From NCBI GenBank assembly GCA_910579805.1, contig CAJTWM010000006.1, forward strand, positions 77,325 to 141,324: 64,000 nucleotides of DNA. The letters run 5' to 3'. The notes beneath the pieces were generated by a model, which saw only the letters and a program-made list of their open reading frames with translations, was not told the origin of the DNA and did no database searches. Source of the DNA: an uncultured Lachnospiraceae bacterium (GTDB lineage: Bacteria > Bacillota > Clostridia > Lachnospirales > Lachnospiraceae). This document shows positions 48,083 to 57,991 of this stretch, piece after piece. Made by a program: the position numbers and the translations under genes. Position 1 is the first letter of the stretch. Each line of letters begins with the position of its first letter.

Positions 48083-50308
48083 TCATTCCCTTTCTTCTCT
48101 CTCATAGATCCTGTACTCCACTGCTTTTCCGTCTTTCCATGCGATATCGACAGCCTTTTTTCCTTTGATGCACAATCCTTTCACAACCCCCTCACTAAAT
48201 GCCTTAGGAAGCGCCGGAAGAATCTTTACTTCGCCGTTTCTGTCCTGTACGAGCATATTGGCAATGGCTGCCGTTCCCCCAAAATTTCCATCGATCTGGA
48301 AAGGCGGATGCGCGTCCCAAAGATTATCGTAAGTAGACTTGGTAAGCAGCGTCCTCAGACATTCGTAAACCTTTTCTCCGTCGCCTAGCACGGCAAACAG
48401 ATTGATGATCCACGCAAGGCTCCATCCGGTATAGCCGCCCCCGTTCTGCAGACGGATTTCGAGAGATTTTTTACAGGCACCGGTAAGTGTATCTTCCCCT
48501 GCAAACAGTTCCGAAGGGAATAACCCGTACAGATGGGACATATGCCTATGTCCCGGTTCCGTCTCTTCAAATTCCTCATTCCATTCCAATAATTGTCCCT
48601 TGCTCCCGATCTGCAATGCCGCCAATGAAGCCGTTCTTTCCTCTATCTCCTTCAGCAATCCGTCTTCTTTCCCTAAAATCTCACAAGTCTTTTGAAAATG
48701 CCCGAACACTTCCCGTATCAGTTCCAGATCCATTGCACTGGCCAGCGTAATACAGGTATCCCCCTGCTCTGTCTTATAACGGTTCTCCGGCGAAGTAGAA
48801 GGGCAGGTGACATAGACGCCGTCTTTCTTCACAAGAAAATCTACCAAAAACAAAGCCGCCTCCCGCAAGACAGGATAAGCTCTTTCCTCCAGAAATTTCC
48901 TGTCATTCTGATACTCCCAATACTTATAAAATTCTGCGCACATCCATGCCCCGCCCATAGGCCACATCGACCATGTGACGCTGTTTTCCTGTCCGGCCTT
49001 TTCCAAATATCCCATACCCGTAGGATTGGTGGACGCCCAATAATCGCCGTTATGATGATGCACGAAACCTCTGCAGCCATAATAAATTCTGGCTGTTTTC
49101 TTCCCCTCCTCACACAAACGTTCCACATAATCAAAATAGGGTGTCAGGCATTCTTTTAAATTACAGCTTTCAGCATGCCAATAATTCATCTCCGTATTGA
49201 TATTGGTAGTAAAATTACTGCTCCATGGGGCCTGATATTCCCAGCTCCATATTCCCTGCAGGTTAGCCGGAAGGCTTCCTTCTCTCGAAGAAGAAATCAG
49301 CAGATATCTTCCATATTGAAAATAAAGGGCGTACAGCCCGTTGTCTTCTTCTCCGGCTCTTAAGCGCGCCAGACGCTCATCCGTAGGCAATTGTAGTTGT
49401 TCTCCTAAATATAAGCTCACTCTGTCATACAGCCTTCTGTAATCTCTGATATGCTCCTCTAAGATAGCCGCATACTCAAAATCTTGTCCGCTTTTTTTGG
49501 ATTCCTCTTTCGTTTCAGCTTCTTTTCGAATATCCCGATCCTTATCATGCGTTTTTTTCCGATCAATCCTGTCATGATTTTCCACATCCAATGTTAAAAT
49601 CAGTTCAGACGCATTCCTCACGGAAAGTACCCCGTCCTCCGCTATGTGATATTCCCCGTCGCACTTTCTCACCCTCACCCTTCCGGTAAAACGCATCCCC
49701 CGCGTTCCCTGTATTACTCCTTCAGGTCCCTTTACATAATTGGGATCCATGTGCTCCGGACATTGGCCTTCTATCAATATCCCCTCTTCTCCCTTTGACG
49801 TTTTCACACTGAGCATCGATTCAAACCGGATCTCCATTCCCATCACCGGTCTGTCTGCCGTAAAACGTATAACAAGCATCTGCGCCGGATAAGATGCAAA
49901 ATATTCTCTCTCAAACCTGCTGCCGTCCGCCTGATAAGATACTTTTGCAACGGCATGATCCAGTTCCAGACTCCTCCGGTATTCTGTAACCGTTTCACTG
50001 TGCGACATGAAAACACATAAGTTTCCCATAGGCAAATAAGATTCGTTATATTCCCCTAACATATGCTCCTGTACAAGCTTTTCCGCCGCAAGAAACTGTC
50101 TGGAAAAAACCAGTCCGCGCACTTTTTCCAAATAGGCAAATGCCTCTTTGCGGTTCTTATCCCGTTGATATCCGGACCACAGCGACTCCTCGTTCAGTCC
50201 CAATTTCTCCTGCTTCGGCTGCCCAAAGATCATGGCCCCCAGACTGCCGTTTCCGACAGGCAGCGTCTCTTCCCATATGTTCGCCGGCTTACGATAAAAA
50301 AGTTCCAT
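48083..50308 (-). CDS. Glycoside hydrolase family 95 (alpha-L-fucosidase type)
   Basis: 741 aa, no signal peptide, so it acts on imported oligosaccharides. Starts ELFYRKPANIWEETLPVGNG (typical LPxGNG). Catalytic-site features: NINTEMNYWHAESCNL (Asn pair), CPSTSPENRY (Glu) and FQIDGNFGGTAAI (Asp). GH95 enzymes remove alpha-1,2-fucose (or galactose) from host glycans. ATG at 50308 with AGGAG 7 nt upstream; dispersed repeat copy E lies 25 bp before it. Confidence 0.9.
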   Translation of the reverse strand: MELFYRKPANIWEETLPVGNGSLGAMIFGQPKQEKLGLNEESLWSGYQRDKNRKEAFAYLEKVRGLVFSRQFLAAEKLVQEHMLGEYNESYLPMGNLCVFMSHSETVTEYRRSLELDHAVAKVSYQADGSRFEREYFASYPAQMLVIRFTADRPVMGMEIRFESMLSVKTSKGEEGILIEGQCPEHMDPNYVKGPEGVIQGTRGMRFTGRVRVRKCDGEYHIAEDGVLSVRNASELILTLDVENHDRIDRKKTHDKDRDIRKEAETKEESKKSGQDFEYAAILEEHIRDYRRLYDRVSLYLGEQLQLPTDERLARLRAGEEDNGLYALYFQYGRYLLISSSREGSLPANLQGIWSWEYQAPWSSNFTTNINTEMNYWHAESCNLKECLTPYFDYVERLCEEGKKTARIYYGCRGFVHHHNGDYWASTNPTGMGYLEKAGQENSVTWSMWPMGGAWMCAEFYKYWEYQNDRKFLEERAYPVLREAALFLVDFLVKKDGVYVTCPSTSPENRYKTEQGDTCITLASAMDLELIREVFGHFQKTCEILGKEDGLLKEIEERTASLAALQIGSKGQLLEWNEEFEETEPGHRHMSHLYGLFPSELFAGEDTLTGACKKSLEIRLQNGGGYTGWSLAWIINLFAVLGDGEKVYECLRTLLTKSTYDNLWDAHPPFQIDGNFGGTAAIANMLVQDRNGEVKILPALPKAFSEGVVKGLCIKGKKAVDIAWKDGKAVEYRIYEREERE

Positions 50309-50332
50309 ACATGATCTCCTTTTCTTAAATAA

Positions 50333-50364
50333 CTCCCGTCTGCTCTCTTTAGCAGGCATACAAA
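50333..50364 (-). repeat. Dispersed intergenic repeat, copy E
   Basis: CTCCCGTCTGCTCTCTTTAG then CAGGCATACAAA; upstream of the GH95 start. Confidence 0.55.
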
Positions 50365-50492
50365 TATCTGACTTGGTCTGTTTTTCTTTTTCCATAACAA
50401 CAAGATACGGGAATGATATTATCACGATCATTCCCGTATTACTACCGCATTTTCTTTATTTATTTCCTGTCAGGATTACATATTGTCCCAAA

Positions 50493-51566
50493 TCAGACTA
50501 CCCGTTCTCCCATTTCTTCCAAATCGTTGAACTGTTTTATGATCTCCTCAATGGCATCCCGGTTTTTCAAAAATACCTCCGTGATCTTCGGGTCAAAATG
50601 TCTCTCTTTCGAATCTTTGATAATGCTGAACGCTTCGTCTGTCGTATAGGCTTCTTTATAGCATCTTCTTGATATCAGGGCATCAAAAACATCTGCAATC
50701 GCCATGATCCGTGCGCAAAGAGGAATCTCCTCCTCCTGAAGCTGCTTAGGATAACCGGTTCCGTCCCACTTCTCATGATGATACAACGCGATCTGCTCGG
50801 CAATATCCATATCTTCTTCCGTCTCTACGCCTCTTAAACTCTCCCTGATCAGTTCGCCGCCTATTACGGTATGTCTCTTGATCACTTCAAATTCTTCTCT
50901 ATTCAGCTTACCCGGTTTATTCAGAATCTGATCGGGTATGGAAATCTTACCGATATCATGCAGCGCCGCTGCACGCACTAACCTGCTCACATAATCGTCC
51001 GTTAATATTTCCGTATAGATCTCGTCTTTTTGGAGCGCCTTGGCTATCAGCTCTACATACGCGCTGGTCCTCCTCACATGCTGGCCTGAATCACTGTCCC
51101 TGCACTCAATAATGCTTGCAAGATTTTCTATGATGCTCTGCTGGATCGCCTTGATCTCTTCCGTCTTTTCCTGTACTTTTTTCTCCATGTCATTCTTATA
51201 GTCTTCTAATTCCAAAGTCCTCATGACACGTCCAACCAATGTTTTGGTCGCAAAAGGCTTGCCGATAAAATCCACCGCTCCGTTTTCCAACGCCTCCGCC
51301 TCCAGCTCCGTATCCTGATTGGATGTTAAAAATATAATCGGTATCTTCTTTAAGATCGGATCGGCTTTTAAAAGCTTCAATACTTCTATCCCGTTCATCT
51401 CCGGCATAACGTAATCGAGCAGGATCAGATCCACCGCTTTTCTTTTCAAGATCTGAATCCCCTCTCTTCCGCTCTCTGCACTGGAAACCCTGTATGATCC
51501 TTTTAACGCGTCTACCGTTTTCGCCGTACTCGTTCGATTATCATCAATAACTAAAATATGTTTCAT
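50493..51566 (-). CDS. Response regulator with HD-GYP c-di-GMP phosphodiesterase domain
   Basis: 357 aa. Receiver domain 1-120 (DDN, LILLDYVMPEMNG with phospho-Asp, FLTSN, GKPF), coiled linker (EKKVQEKTEEIKAIQQS), HD-GYP domain with AALHDIGKISIPD and HHEKWDGTGYP. It should degrade cyclic di-GMP when phosphorylated. No histidine kinase is adjacent. ATG at 51566 with GGGG 6 nt upstream. Confidence 0.92.
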   Translation of the reverse strand: MKHILVIDDNRTSTAKTVDALKGSYRVSSAESGREGIQILKRKAVDLILLDYVMPEMNGIEVLKLLKADPILKKIPIIFLTSNQDTELEAEALENGAVDFIGKPFATKTLVGRVMRTLELEDYKNDMEKKVQEKTEEIKAIQQSIIENLASIIECRDSDSGQHVRRTSAYVELIAKALQKDEIYTEILTDDYVSRLVRAAALHDIGKISIPDQILNKPGKLNREEFEVIKRHTVIGGELIRESLRGVETEEDMDIAEQIALYHHEKWDGTGYPKQLQEEEIPLCARIMAIADVFDALISRRCYKEAYTTDEAFSIIKDSKERHFDPKITEVFLKNRDAIEEIIKQFNDLEEMGERVV

Positions 51567-51631
51567 AGGCAACCCCGCTTATCCACTTTCTGCCGCGACC
51601 TCTCTCTATCGCGGTACCCTTATTATGATAA

Positions 51632-51651
51632 CTCCCATCAGCCTGTTTTCG
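51632..51651 (-). repeat. Dispersed intergenic repeat, copy F (short)
   Basis: CTCCCATCAGCCTGTTTTCG, about 65 bp upstream of the HD-GYP gene. Confidence 0.5.
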
Positions 51652-51768
51652 TTTTCTCTTTAAAAAATTATCATTTAAACTAATTTTATTACTTTAAGAG
51701 TCCAAAGTCAATCAGCTTGCCGCTTCTTTTGTTTTTTTACTGAAATTTTTGCCATATCCCCGTCTTAT

Positions 51769-52911
51769 TCAGCCTTTTGCGCGCGCATTCCTCCCGTTTA
51801 CGTCATCCCGGAGCAGGGTATACGCGGTAGAAACAAGAGGTATAAACAAAAGCATCCCCGCGATCCCCATCAGGCTGCCGCCCAACGTTACCGCGACCAG
51901 CACCCACATGGACGGAAGTCCCACCGAATTTCCTACAACATGGGGATAGATCAGATTTCCTTCAATCTGCTGCAATACAAGGAAAATGATCACAAAGATC
52001 AGCGCTTTCATAGGGCTGTCTACCAAGATCAGAAACGCGCCGACCACACAGCCGATAAAAGCTCCTACAATCGGTATCAGCGCCGTAAAGGCGATCAGCA
52101 CCCCGATCAAAAGCGCATAAGGAATCCGGAATACCGTCAGCGTGATCACAAACATCGTCCCTAAGATCACCGCTTCTAAGCACTGTCCTGAAATAAAGCT
52201 GCTGAAATTACTGCTCAGAAGCTCCAATACCCTAAGCACCTGGGCATTGATCTTTTCAGGCATATATGCCTTTAAGATTCGCCTTCCCTGATCCCCCAGT
52301 CTTTCTTTTTGGGACAATACATAGATGGAAAAGATCAGCGCAACTACGACGTTTACAGCAACGCCAATAATAGTACTGGCAACGGAAACCGTGGAAGTCA
52401 CCACGCTGCCTACGCCGTTTTGCAGAAAATCCAAAGCGCCGTTTAATATTTTATCCCAATCAAGGGAAATATTCTGAAGCTCCTCCAAATAACCGACGAT
52501 CTGAGGATTGGATGCGCAGAGTTTTTCCAACTCTATCATAGCGTTGTCAAAAAACGCGGGCAGCTTATTTCCCAGATCCATGACCGTCTTTCCAAGCTGC
52601 GGCACTACGGTCATGATCACAAAGATCAGGATGAACAGGATCAAAAGCAATGATAAGACAATACCCACAGGCCTTTTCAACTTTTCCGCCCTTTTCCCTC
52701 TCCAGTTCTTCAGCAGGCGCTTTTCAACGCCGTTCAAGGGAATATTCATCACAAAAGCGATCGCCCCGCCCCATATAAAAGGCTGTGAAATACCAAACAC
52801 AAACTTTACTACACCGAATAAATCTCTAATATTGATCACACAAAGGATGACCACCGCAATAAATAATATAATATGCCTTATGCTCCTCATCGTCTGCTTA
52901 TCTAATTTCAT
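51769..52911 (-). CDS. AI-2E family transporter (UPF0118)
   Basis: 380 aa membrane protein with about eight helices. FGISQPFIWGGAIAFVMNIP near the start, a long amphipathic external region (~110-170) and ALIPIVGAFIGCVVGAFLIL plus GSLMGIAGMLLFIPL at the end are typical. Family members export autoinducer-2 or act as Na/H antiporters. ATG at 52911 with AAAGGAAG upstream. Confidence 0.9.
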   Translation of the reverse strand: MKLDKQTMRSIRHIILFIAVVILCVINIRDLFGVVKFVFGISQPFIWGGAIAFVMNIPLNGVEKRLLKNWRGKRAEKLKRPVGIVLSLLLILFILIFVIMTVVPQLGKTVMDLGNKLPAFFDNAMIELEKLCASNPQIVGYLEELQNISLDWDKILNGALDFLQNGVGSVVTSTVSVASTIIGVAVNVVVALIFSIYVLSQKERLGDQGRRILKAYMPEKINAQVLRVLELLSSNFSSFISGQCLEAVILGTMFVITLTVFRIPYALLIGVLIAFTALIPIVGAFIGCVVGAFLILVDSPMKALIFVIIFLVLQQIEGNLIYPHVVGNSVGLPSMWVLVAVTLGGSLMGIAGMLLFIPLVSTAYTLLRDDVNGRNARAKG

Positions 52912-52981
52912 CCGTACTTCCTTTCCTGCCGCTTCTGTCCGCAAAGCGGCTTCAACTCCGTTTTCGCACTAATTCCCATGC

Positions 52982-53005
52982 GTATCACAAGCTTGCTTGT
53001 GATAC
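52982..53005. other. 24-bp perfect palindrome
   Basis: GTATCACAAGC TT GCTTGTGATAC plus flanks, in the AI-2E gene leader. Possible operator or hairpin. Confidence 0.5.
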
Positions 53006-53022
53006 TGTTTAAATAGAAAATT

Positions 53023-53082
53023 CTCCCATCTGTCCGCTTTAGCGGGCATACAAAACAGGATCGCGAAATTTCCAATTTCACG
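53023..53082 (-). repeat. Dispersed intergenic repeat, copy G (full length)
   Basis: CTCCCATCTGTCCGCTTTAG then CGGGCATACAAAACAGGATC and CGAAATTTCCAATTTCACG. Abuts the pepD stop codon and precedes the AI-2E gene. Confidence 0.7.
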
Positions 53083-54528
53083 CTATTTCTGTTTCAATAC
53101 CTCTATACAATATTCCCAGACTCTTTTTACCGAAGAAATGCTGAGTTTCTCCTCTGTAGTATGGATATCCCGCATGTCGGGGCCCAGAGATACGCAATCC
53201 AGATCCGGGATCTTTTCCGCTAAAAGCCCGCATTCCAGTCCGGCATGGATCGCCTGAATCTGAGGCTCCTTTCCATACATTTCACGGTACACCCTTACCA
53301 TAACGTCCCGCAGCGGAGAGTTTTTTCTATATGCCCATCCCGGATAAGAACCGCTCACACGGCACTTTCCGCCGGTTAGCTCCGTAATCTTTTCCACTTT
53401 TTTAAGCAACGTTTCTTTAGCGCTCTCAAGGGCGCTTCTGACCGAAAATTCTACGCTGAGAACTTCTTTTCTTGTTTCCACGATGCCCATATTCAAAGAA
53501 GTCTCTACCAGCCCTTCCACGTCCATGCTCATTGCCTGTACACCGTTTGGCAGGGTAAACAAAAGCGCCGCCGCCTTAAGGCTGCTCTCTTTGGAAAAGG
53601 CTTCTGTCCTGGCCGCCCCCCTTTTCTCCATACCGACGCAAAAACCGGGATCTTTACTCTCCAGTTCCTTTTTTACCTTCTCTTCAAATGCCCGGATCTT
53701 CTCTTCAAAGACCGTTTCCTCCTGTAAAACAAGCACCGTTCCTCTTGTCTCTCTCGGTATGGCGTTATCCGCAAGGCCGCCTTCGATCTGTACGATCCTG
53801 AGATCCGTTCCGTCGCTGCATTCGCAAAGCAGCCTTCCAAACAGGCTGTTGGAATTTCCTCTTTCTTTGTGGATCTCCGCGCCGGAATGTCCGCCCAAAA
53901 GTCCTTTCACGCTTACCTCATACAAAGTTCCTTCCGTTTCTTCCCACATAAGGGGCAGTTCGCAGGTTACCCTTGCGCCGCCTGCGCAGCTTGTCAGAAA
54001 AATACCCTCTTCTTCTGAATCCAGATTTAAAAGCCTGTGTCCTTTTAACATGGACAGATCGATCCCTCTGGCTCCTTCCATGCCTGTTTCTTCGTCTACC
54101 GTAAGGACTACTTCCAGCCTTGGATGCGCTATTGTATGGGAATCAAGCAAAGCCAGCGCATAGGCTACCGCAATTCCGTCGTCTCCTCCTAAACTGGTAT
54201 CTTTTGCATATACATAATCTCCGTCCACGGCAAGCCGGAGCGGTTCTTTTTCCATATCCGTCTCACATCCCGGCTTCTTTACCGCTACCATGTCCATATG
54301 CCCTTGAATGATCACCGGCTCCGCCTCTTCGTATCCGTGAGACGCTTCTTTTATGATAATGACATTTTTTAGTTCATCCTGAAGGTAAAAAAGATTTCTT
54401 TCCTTGGCAAAATCTGCCAAATAATTGCTGATCTTCCCTATATTTCCTGATCCGTGGGGAATATTGCAGATTTCCTCAAAATAGTGAAATACCTCTTTGG
54501 GTTCCAGTTCCTTTAATACGCTTGTCAT
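53083..54528 (-). CDS. pepD: Aminoacyl-histidine dipeptidase (PepD, M20)
   Basis: 481 aa cytosolic zinc dipeptidase (Xaa-His and related). HMDMV (zinc His/Asp), GGDDGIAVA, VDEETGMEGARGI (catalytic/zinc Glu) and the C-terminal HAGLECG are in place; GLLGGHSG marks the lid domain. ATG at 54528 after AGAGGAAG. Confidence 0.92.
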   Translation of the reverse strand: MTSVLKELEPKEVFHYFEEICNIPHGSGNIGKISNYLADFAKERNLFYLQDELKNVIIIKEASHGYEEAEPVIIQGHMDMVAVKKPGCETDMEKEPLRLAVDGDYVYAKDTSLGGDDGIAVAYALALLDSHTIAHPRLEVVLTVDEETGMEGARGIDLSMLKGHRLLNLDSEEEGIFLTSCAGGARVTCELPLMWEETEGTLYEVSVKGLLGGHSGAEIHKERGNSNSLFGRLLCECSDGTDLRIVQIEGGLADNAIPRETRGTVLVLQEETVFEEKIRAFEEKVKKELESKDPGFCVGMEKRGAARTEAFSKESSLKAAALLFTLPNGVQAMSMDVEGLVETSLNMGIVETRKEVLSVEFSVRSALESAKETLLKKVEKITELTGGKCRVSGSYPGWAYRKNSPLRDVMVRVYREMYGKEPQIQAIHAGLECGLLAEKIPDLDCVSLGPDMRDIHTTEEKLSISSVKRVWEYCIEVLKQK

Positions 54529-54699
54529 AATCTTCCTCTTTCCTGCTTCCATAAGCCTCTTATAATGTACTATTGTAGCAAACAAAAATACAGACTGCAA
54601 GGCAGAAACAAACTCTGAAGTCAGGGAATTTAAACGGAATTTAGTCGAACTGCATCGGTACTTCCTCCCCTACCGCTCTGCGGCACAAATATCCCACGA

Positions 54700-54737
54700 G
54701 AAGAACGCCGGATGAACAGAATCATCCGGCGTTCTTC
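54700..54737. terminator. Bidirectional hairpin, 16-bp perfect stem
   Basis: GAAGAACGCCGGATGA, 6-nt loop, TCATCCGGCGTTCTTC. It lies downstream of the SGNH hydrolase gene; a T-rich stretch follows on both strands only weakly. Confidence 0.75.
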
Positions 54738-54774
54738 CGTATAAGATTTCATATTTCTTAGACGGCGTTCCTTT

Positions 54775-55563
54775 TTAATAAATAACGTCCTTATTTTTAT
54801 AACCTTTTCCGATAAAGGGCACTTCGAAAAAATCCTTAGGATTTTTCCGTATGATATAATCGATATAATTACCTATCATCACCGCATAACTATAATAGCC
54901 CATGGCATTAGGGTGAAACCCGAGCGCAAATGTTTTCCGCATTTCCTCGTCATAAACCGGACCATCGTTGGACATATCGATCAGGTAAGTAAACGAAAAT
55001 AACTGGCACATTTTTTTCATTTCTTCCGCTATCGAGCAAATGATCGGATCGCCCATTTCTTCTCCTCTCCTCTGCATGGACACTAAAAAAATTCTGGCGT
55101 CTTTTTCTATTTTTTTTAATTTTGACACGATCCGTCCCATATTTCCGAAAAAAGTATCCGGATTGTCCTCCGGATGTTCCGGGTGAATATCCGCCGCGCT
55201 GCCGACAGGATGTTCCAAAACAAATACGTCGTTGTTTCCCAGCGCTATAATATATGCCTGATTCCACTGCCAGAAATCATTTTGCTCCGCCCAGCTTTCA
55301 TAGAACTCTTTGGCGCTCATTCCTCCCCTTGAATAATTATGGCATACGGTTCCCGTAAGCCGTTCCAGCACCGCAGGCCATGAATATTCATACATATCAT
55401 GGTAAACGATGTTGTCGTCTTTGTCATGATACTCAAACTCCCCCGAAGACAGGGAATCCCCAATGATCCCAATTTCCTTAAAAATACCCGCAAATCCGCA
55501 GGTTCCTTTCAAACTGTCCAAAGGTTTTTCCTCCGGTGTAACCGTAAATAAATCTAAATTCAT
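54775..55563 (-). CDS. SGNH/GDSL-type hydrolase
   Basis: 262 aa esterase-like enzyme. Block I GIIGDSLSSGEF (nucleophile Ser), block II Gly in YSRGGMSAKEF, block III ALGNNDVF (Asn), block V GFHPNAMGY (His, with Asp replaced by Gly-Phe just before it). No signal peptide. Last gene of the TrmB-MFS-SGNH operon, 15 nt after the transporter. It may deacylate the sugar conjugate imported by it. Confidence 0.82.
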   Translation of the reverse strand: MNLDLFTVTPEEKPLDSLKGTCGFAGIFKEIGIIGDSLSSGEFEYHDKDDNIVYHDMYEYSWPAVLERLTGTVCHNYSRGGMSAKEFYESWAEQNDFWQWNQAYIIALGNNDVFVLEHPVGSAADIHPEHPEDNPDTFFGNMGRIVSKLKKIEKDARIFLVSMQRRGEEMGDPIICSIAEEMKKMCQLFSFTYLIDMSNDGPVYDEEMRKTFALGFHPNAMGYYSYAVMIGNYIDYIIRKNPKDFFEVPFIGKGYKNKDVIY

Positions 55564-55578
55564 ATTGATCCTCCATTC

Positions 55579-56994
55579 TTAATTTTTTACTTTGTCCCAT
55601 TCCGCGCCCGTCACCTTCTTCAGATCCAGCCCTTTAGTCTCTCCGATATATTTCCAAATGATGAAGATCGCCCCGATCAGTCCCGGAATCGTCAGGCCCA
55701 GATACATATACCCAAAGGTTTCTTTCGGTATGAGCGGAAGCAAAACGATCGTTACGACCGTAGCCAGCCCTCCGATGATCCCGTTGAGCAGCGTATTGAT
55801 CACCGTAACGGAAGAACGCAGGTTGGTCGGCGCAGACTCCGAAAACATGATCCCTCCGATCGTATCTCCCGCACCCCAATAACTCCCCATAAAACCGCCG
55901 ATGGCAAACCCGACCAGAATCGGCGTCCATCCGAGCATAGCCCCTGCGATAAACAGGCTGTAATATACCACTGCCGAACAGGACATGGCGATAATGGTCA
56001 TTTTCCGGCCGAACCGGTCCGATACAAGACCGGCAATAAACGTCATCAGCGCGTTTCCGACAGGATAAAAATATAAGGCCATCGTAATCGCCTCTTCGGT
56101 CATCAGGGCGGATTCCTTCATCACCGTATTATAAGTCGCCGTAGCCAAAGACGCCGAATAGTAAAAACAGCAGGCCAGCATCAGAAAACGCAACTGCCTG
56201 TGCTTAAAAGCAAATCTGACCGCATTTACGATCCCGCCCTGCGCATTGCTGTTTTTCTCCTCTTTACTCTGCCTTTCCCTTTCTTCCATCGGCGTTTTCA
56301 AATACCTGACCCGGTTGACCAAAAAAGTATTCGTTTCCTTTGCAAACAGCAAGGCGATAAAAGACAGTGTAAAGCCGAGAAGGGCAGGAACCAGATACAC
56401 CATATGCCATCTTTCGCTTTGGTTTTTCATAAACGTTTCCCGTAAAAGAGGTATGAGCAGCGTCCCCAAAATTGCCACTGCCTTGATCAGCGCATAGTTT
56501 CTGGCACGATTTTTTTCACTGGAACATTCCAGAATATATACGCACTGCATATCGTGGGACACCATAAAACCCATCAGAGTCCCGCCGATCATATAAACAT
56601 ATATGTTATCCGAAAGGTAGACCAGAAACAAGCCCAAGCCCATCATGAAAGTATTGATGACCAAAAACGGTTTTCTGCCGAATTTATCCGCTAACGGCCT
56701 GTAAAACACGATCAGTACTGTCACCGGATAAGTAATAAATCCCAGCGCGGAAGAAAGAGACAGTCCCTCTCCATACTCCATTCCCATATTCTGCACGAAA
56801 AACTCGTTAATGATGTTGGACTGAAACTGAATGGAAATAGTAGAAGCAATCTCATCGATGATATAGATCAGCGACAGCACCATAAAAAGATATAACATAT
56901 AAAAGCGGCCGTTTCTGTCTTGAAGCTGCTTTTCTCTTCTTAACAGTTCTTTTGTTTCCCGCATTTTCAGACTCTCAACGTCCTTCGTTTTCAT
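55579..56994 (-). CDS. MFS transporter
   Basis: 471 aa with twelve predicted helices. The two loop motifs PLADKFGRKPFLV and VSDRFGRKMTI mark the N and C halves. GGAGGAAAGAGG precedes the ATG, which lies inside the end of the TrmB gene (20-nt overlap). Substrate likely a sugar or glycoside given the regulator; not proven. Confidence 0.85.
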   Translation of the reverse strand: MKTKDVESLKMRETKELLRREKQLQDRNGRFYMLYLFMVLSLIYIIDEIASTISIQFQSNIINEFFVQNMGMEYGEGLSLSSALGFITYPVTVLIVFYRPLADKFGRKPFLVINTFMMGLGLFLVYLSDNIYVYMIGGTLMGFMVSHDMQCVYILECSSEKNRARNYALIKAVAILGTLLIPLLRETFMKNQSERWHMVYLVPALLGFTLSFIALLFAKETNTFLVNRVRYLKTPMEERERQSKEEKNSNAQGGIVNAVRFAFKHRQLRFLMLACCFYYSASLATATYNTVMKESALMTEEAITMALYFYPVGNALMTFIAGLVSDRFGRKMTIIAMSCSAVVYYSLFIAGAMLGWTPILVGFAIGGFMGSYWGAGDTIGGIMFSESAPTNLRSSVTVINTLLNGIIGGLATVVTIVLLPLIPKETFGYMYLGLTIPGLIGAIFIIWKYIGETKGLDLKKVTGAEWDKVKN

Positions 56995-57844
56995 CCTCTT
57001 TCCTCCTTTGAAAATTGTACACCGTCAAATTTTTTGCCATATTCTCATTGATATCCAGTTCCCTCCCCAGTTTTTCGATGATACGCAAAAATTCTCCGCT
57101 TGTATTTTTTAATCCGAGCATCCCCTGCCCTTCCATAAATTTATACCAAAATATATTTAAAACGATCTCATCCGTCGCTAAAGATAAAACGGCATGGTTT
57201 TTTGTGTAGATAAAAATACTTTTCTCCCCGCTGTTCTCACCGTTTAAACATTGATAGTTGTCAACCACCAGCGTCATCCTCCGATAAGGAAACAATCCCG
57301 AAGCGTCGCTGATCCGATAGGAAAAAATCACCGCCCCTTCCAGCTCCACATCTTCAAATGTGAAAATGTAGACTCTGACGCCTCTTTCTACCGCCCGTTT
57401 CAGCGGTTTCCGCATGAGTTCAAGCTCACTGCTCCAAACGGAAAGTGAAATTTCTTCCTTTGCGCCGTCTATCATCGCCGCCGCTTTTTTGATAAATTTG
57501 TCAAATCCTACTATATTCAGCACATAGTCCTGACTATCCTCCTCTCCGGCAAGCCCTTTTAAAAATTCCTCCGCCCTATTGATGCTGCTCTCCGTTTCCG
57601 CCTTGATCCGCCTGATCAGCTTGTCATACTCTAACGGTTTATAATAATTCGGATCTCCCTCCAGTTTCAGCAATATTCCCTTCCCCACCATGCGGTTGAT
57701 CACCTCATACACCATAGAACGGGGTACTCCTGATAATTTTGCAATCTCATAGCCGTTTAGCAATTTATGTTTCAAAAGAACCGTATATACTTTCGCTTCA
57801 TTTTTGGAAAAACCCAGATTTTCCAAATATTCTCCATCCGACAT
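56975..57844 (-). CDS. TrmB-family transcriptional regulator
   Basis: 289 aa. Winged HTH at 1-75 (LGFSKNEAKVYTVLLKHKLL, IAKLSGVPRSMVYEVINRM), coiled dimer helix, then the phospholipase-D-like sensor fold (SLSVWSSELELMRKPLKRAV, IFTKNH-type end). TrmB proteins sense sugars; here it probably controls the linked MFS and hydrolase. Confidence 0.88.
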   Translation of the reverse strand: MSDGEYLENLGFSKNEAKVYTVLLKHKLLNGYEIAKLSGVPRSMVYEVINRMVGKGILLKLEGDPNYYKPLEYDKLIRRIKAETESSINRAEEFLKGLAGEEDSQDYVLNIVGFDKFIKKAAAMIDGAKEEISLSVWSSELELMRKPLKRAVERGVRVYIFTFEDVELEGAVIFSYRISDASGLFPYRRMTLVVDNYQCLNGENSGEKSIFIYTKNHAVLSLATDEIVLNIFWYKFMEGQGMLGLKNTSGEFLRIIEKLGRELDINENMAKNLTVYNFQRRKEDENEGR

Positions 57845-57924
57845 ATAGTAGTCGTCCTCCTCACAACTATTTTAATTTACTATACCATATACACGAAAAC
57901 AGGTCAAGCTGCCTGCTGCAAAAA

Positions 57925-57976
57925 AGCCAGACAGCCAACAGCGGTTTTTCTATTTACCGCTTACGGCTGTCTGGCT
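57925..57976 (-). terminator. Terminator of the serine hydrolase operon
   Basis: AGCCAGACAGCC/GGCTGTCTGGCT outer stem with inner AGCGGT/ACCGCT. On the minus strand it is followed by TTTTTT, so it ends the MerR-serine hydrolase transcript. Confidence 0.85.
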
Positions 57977-57991
57977 ATCTTATGTCTGGTT

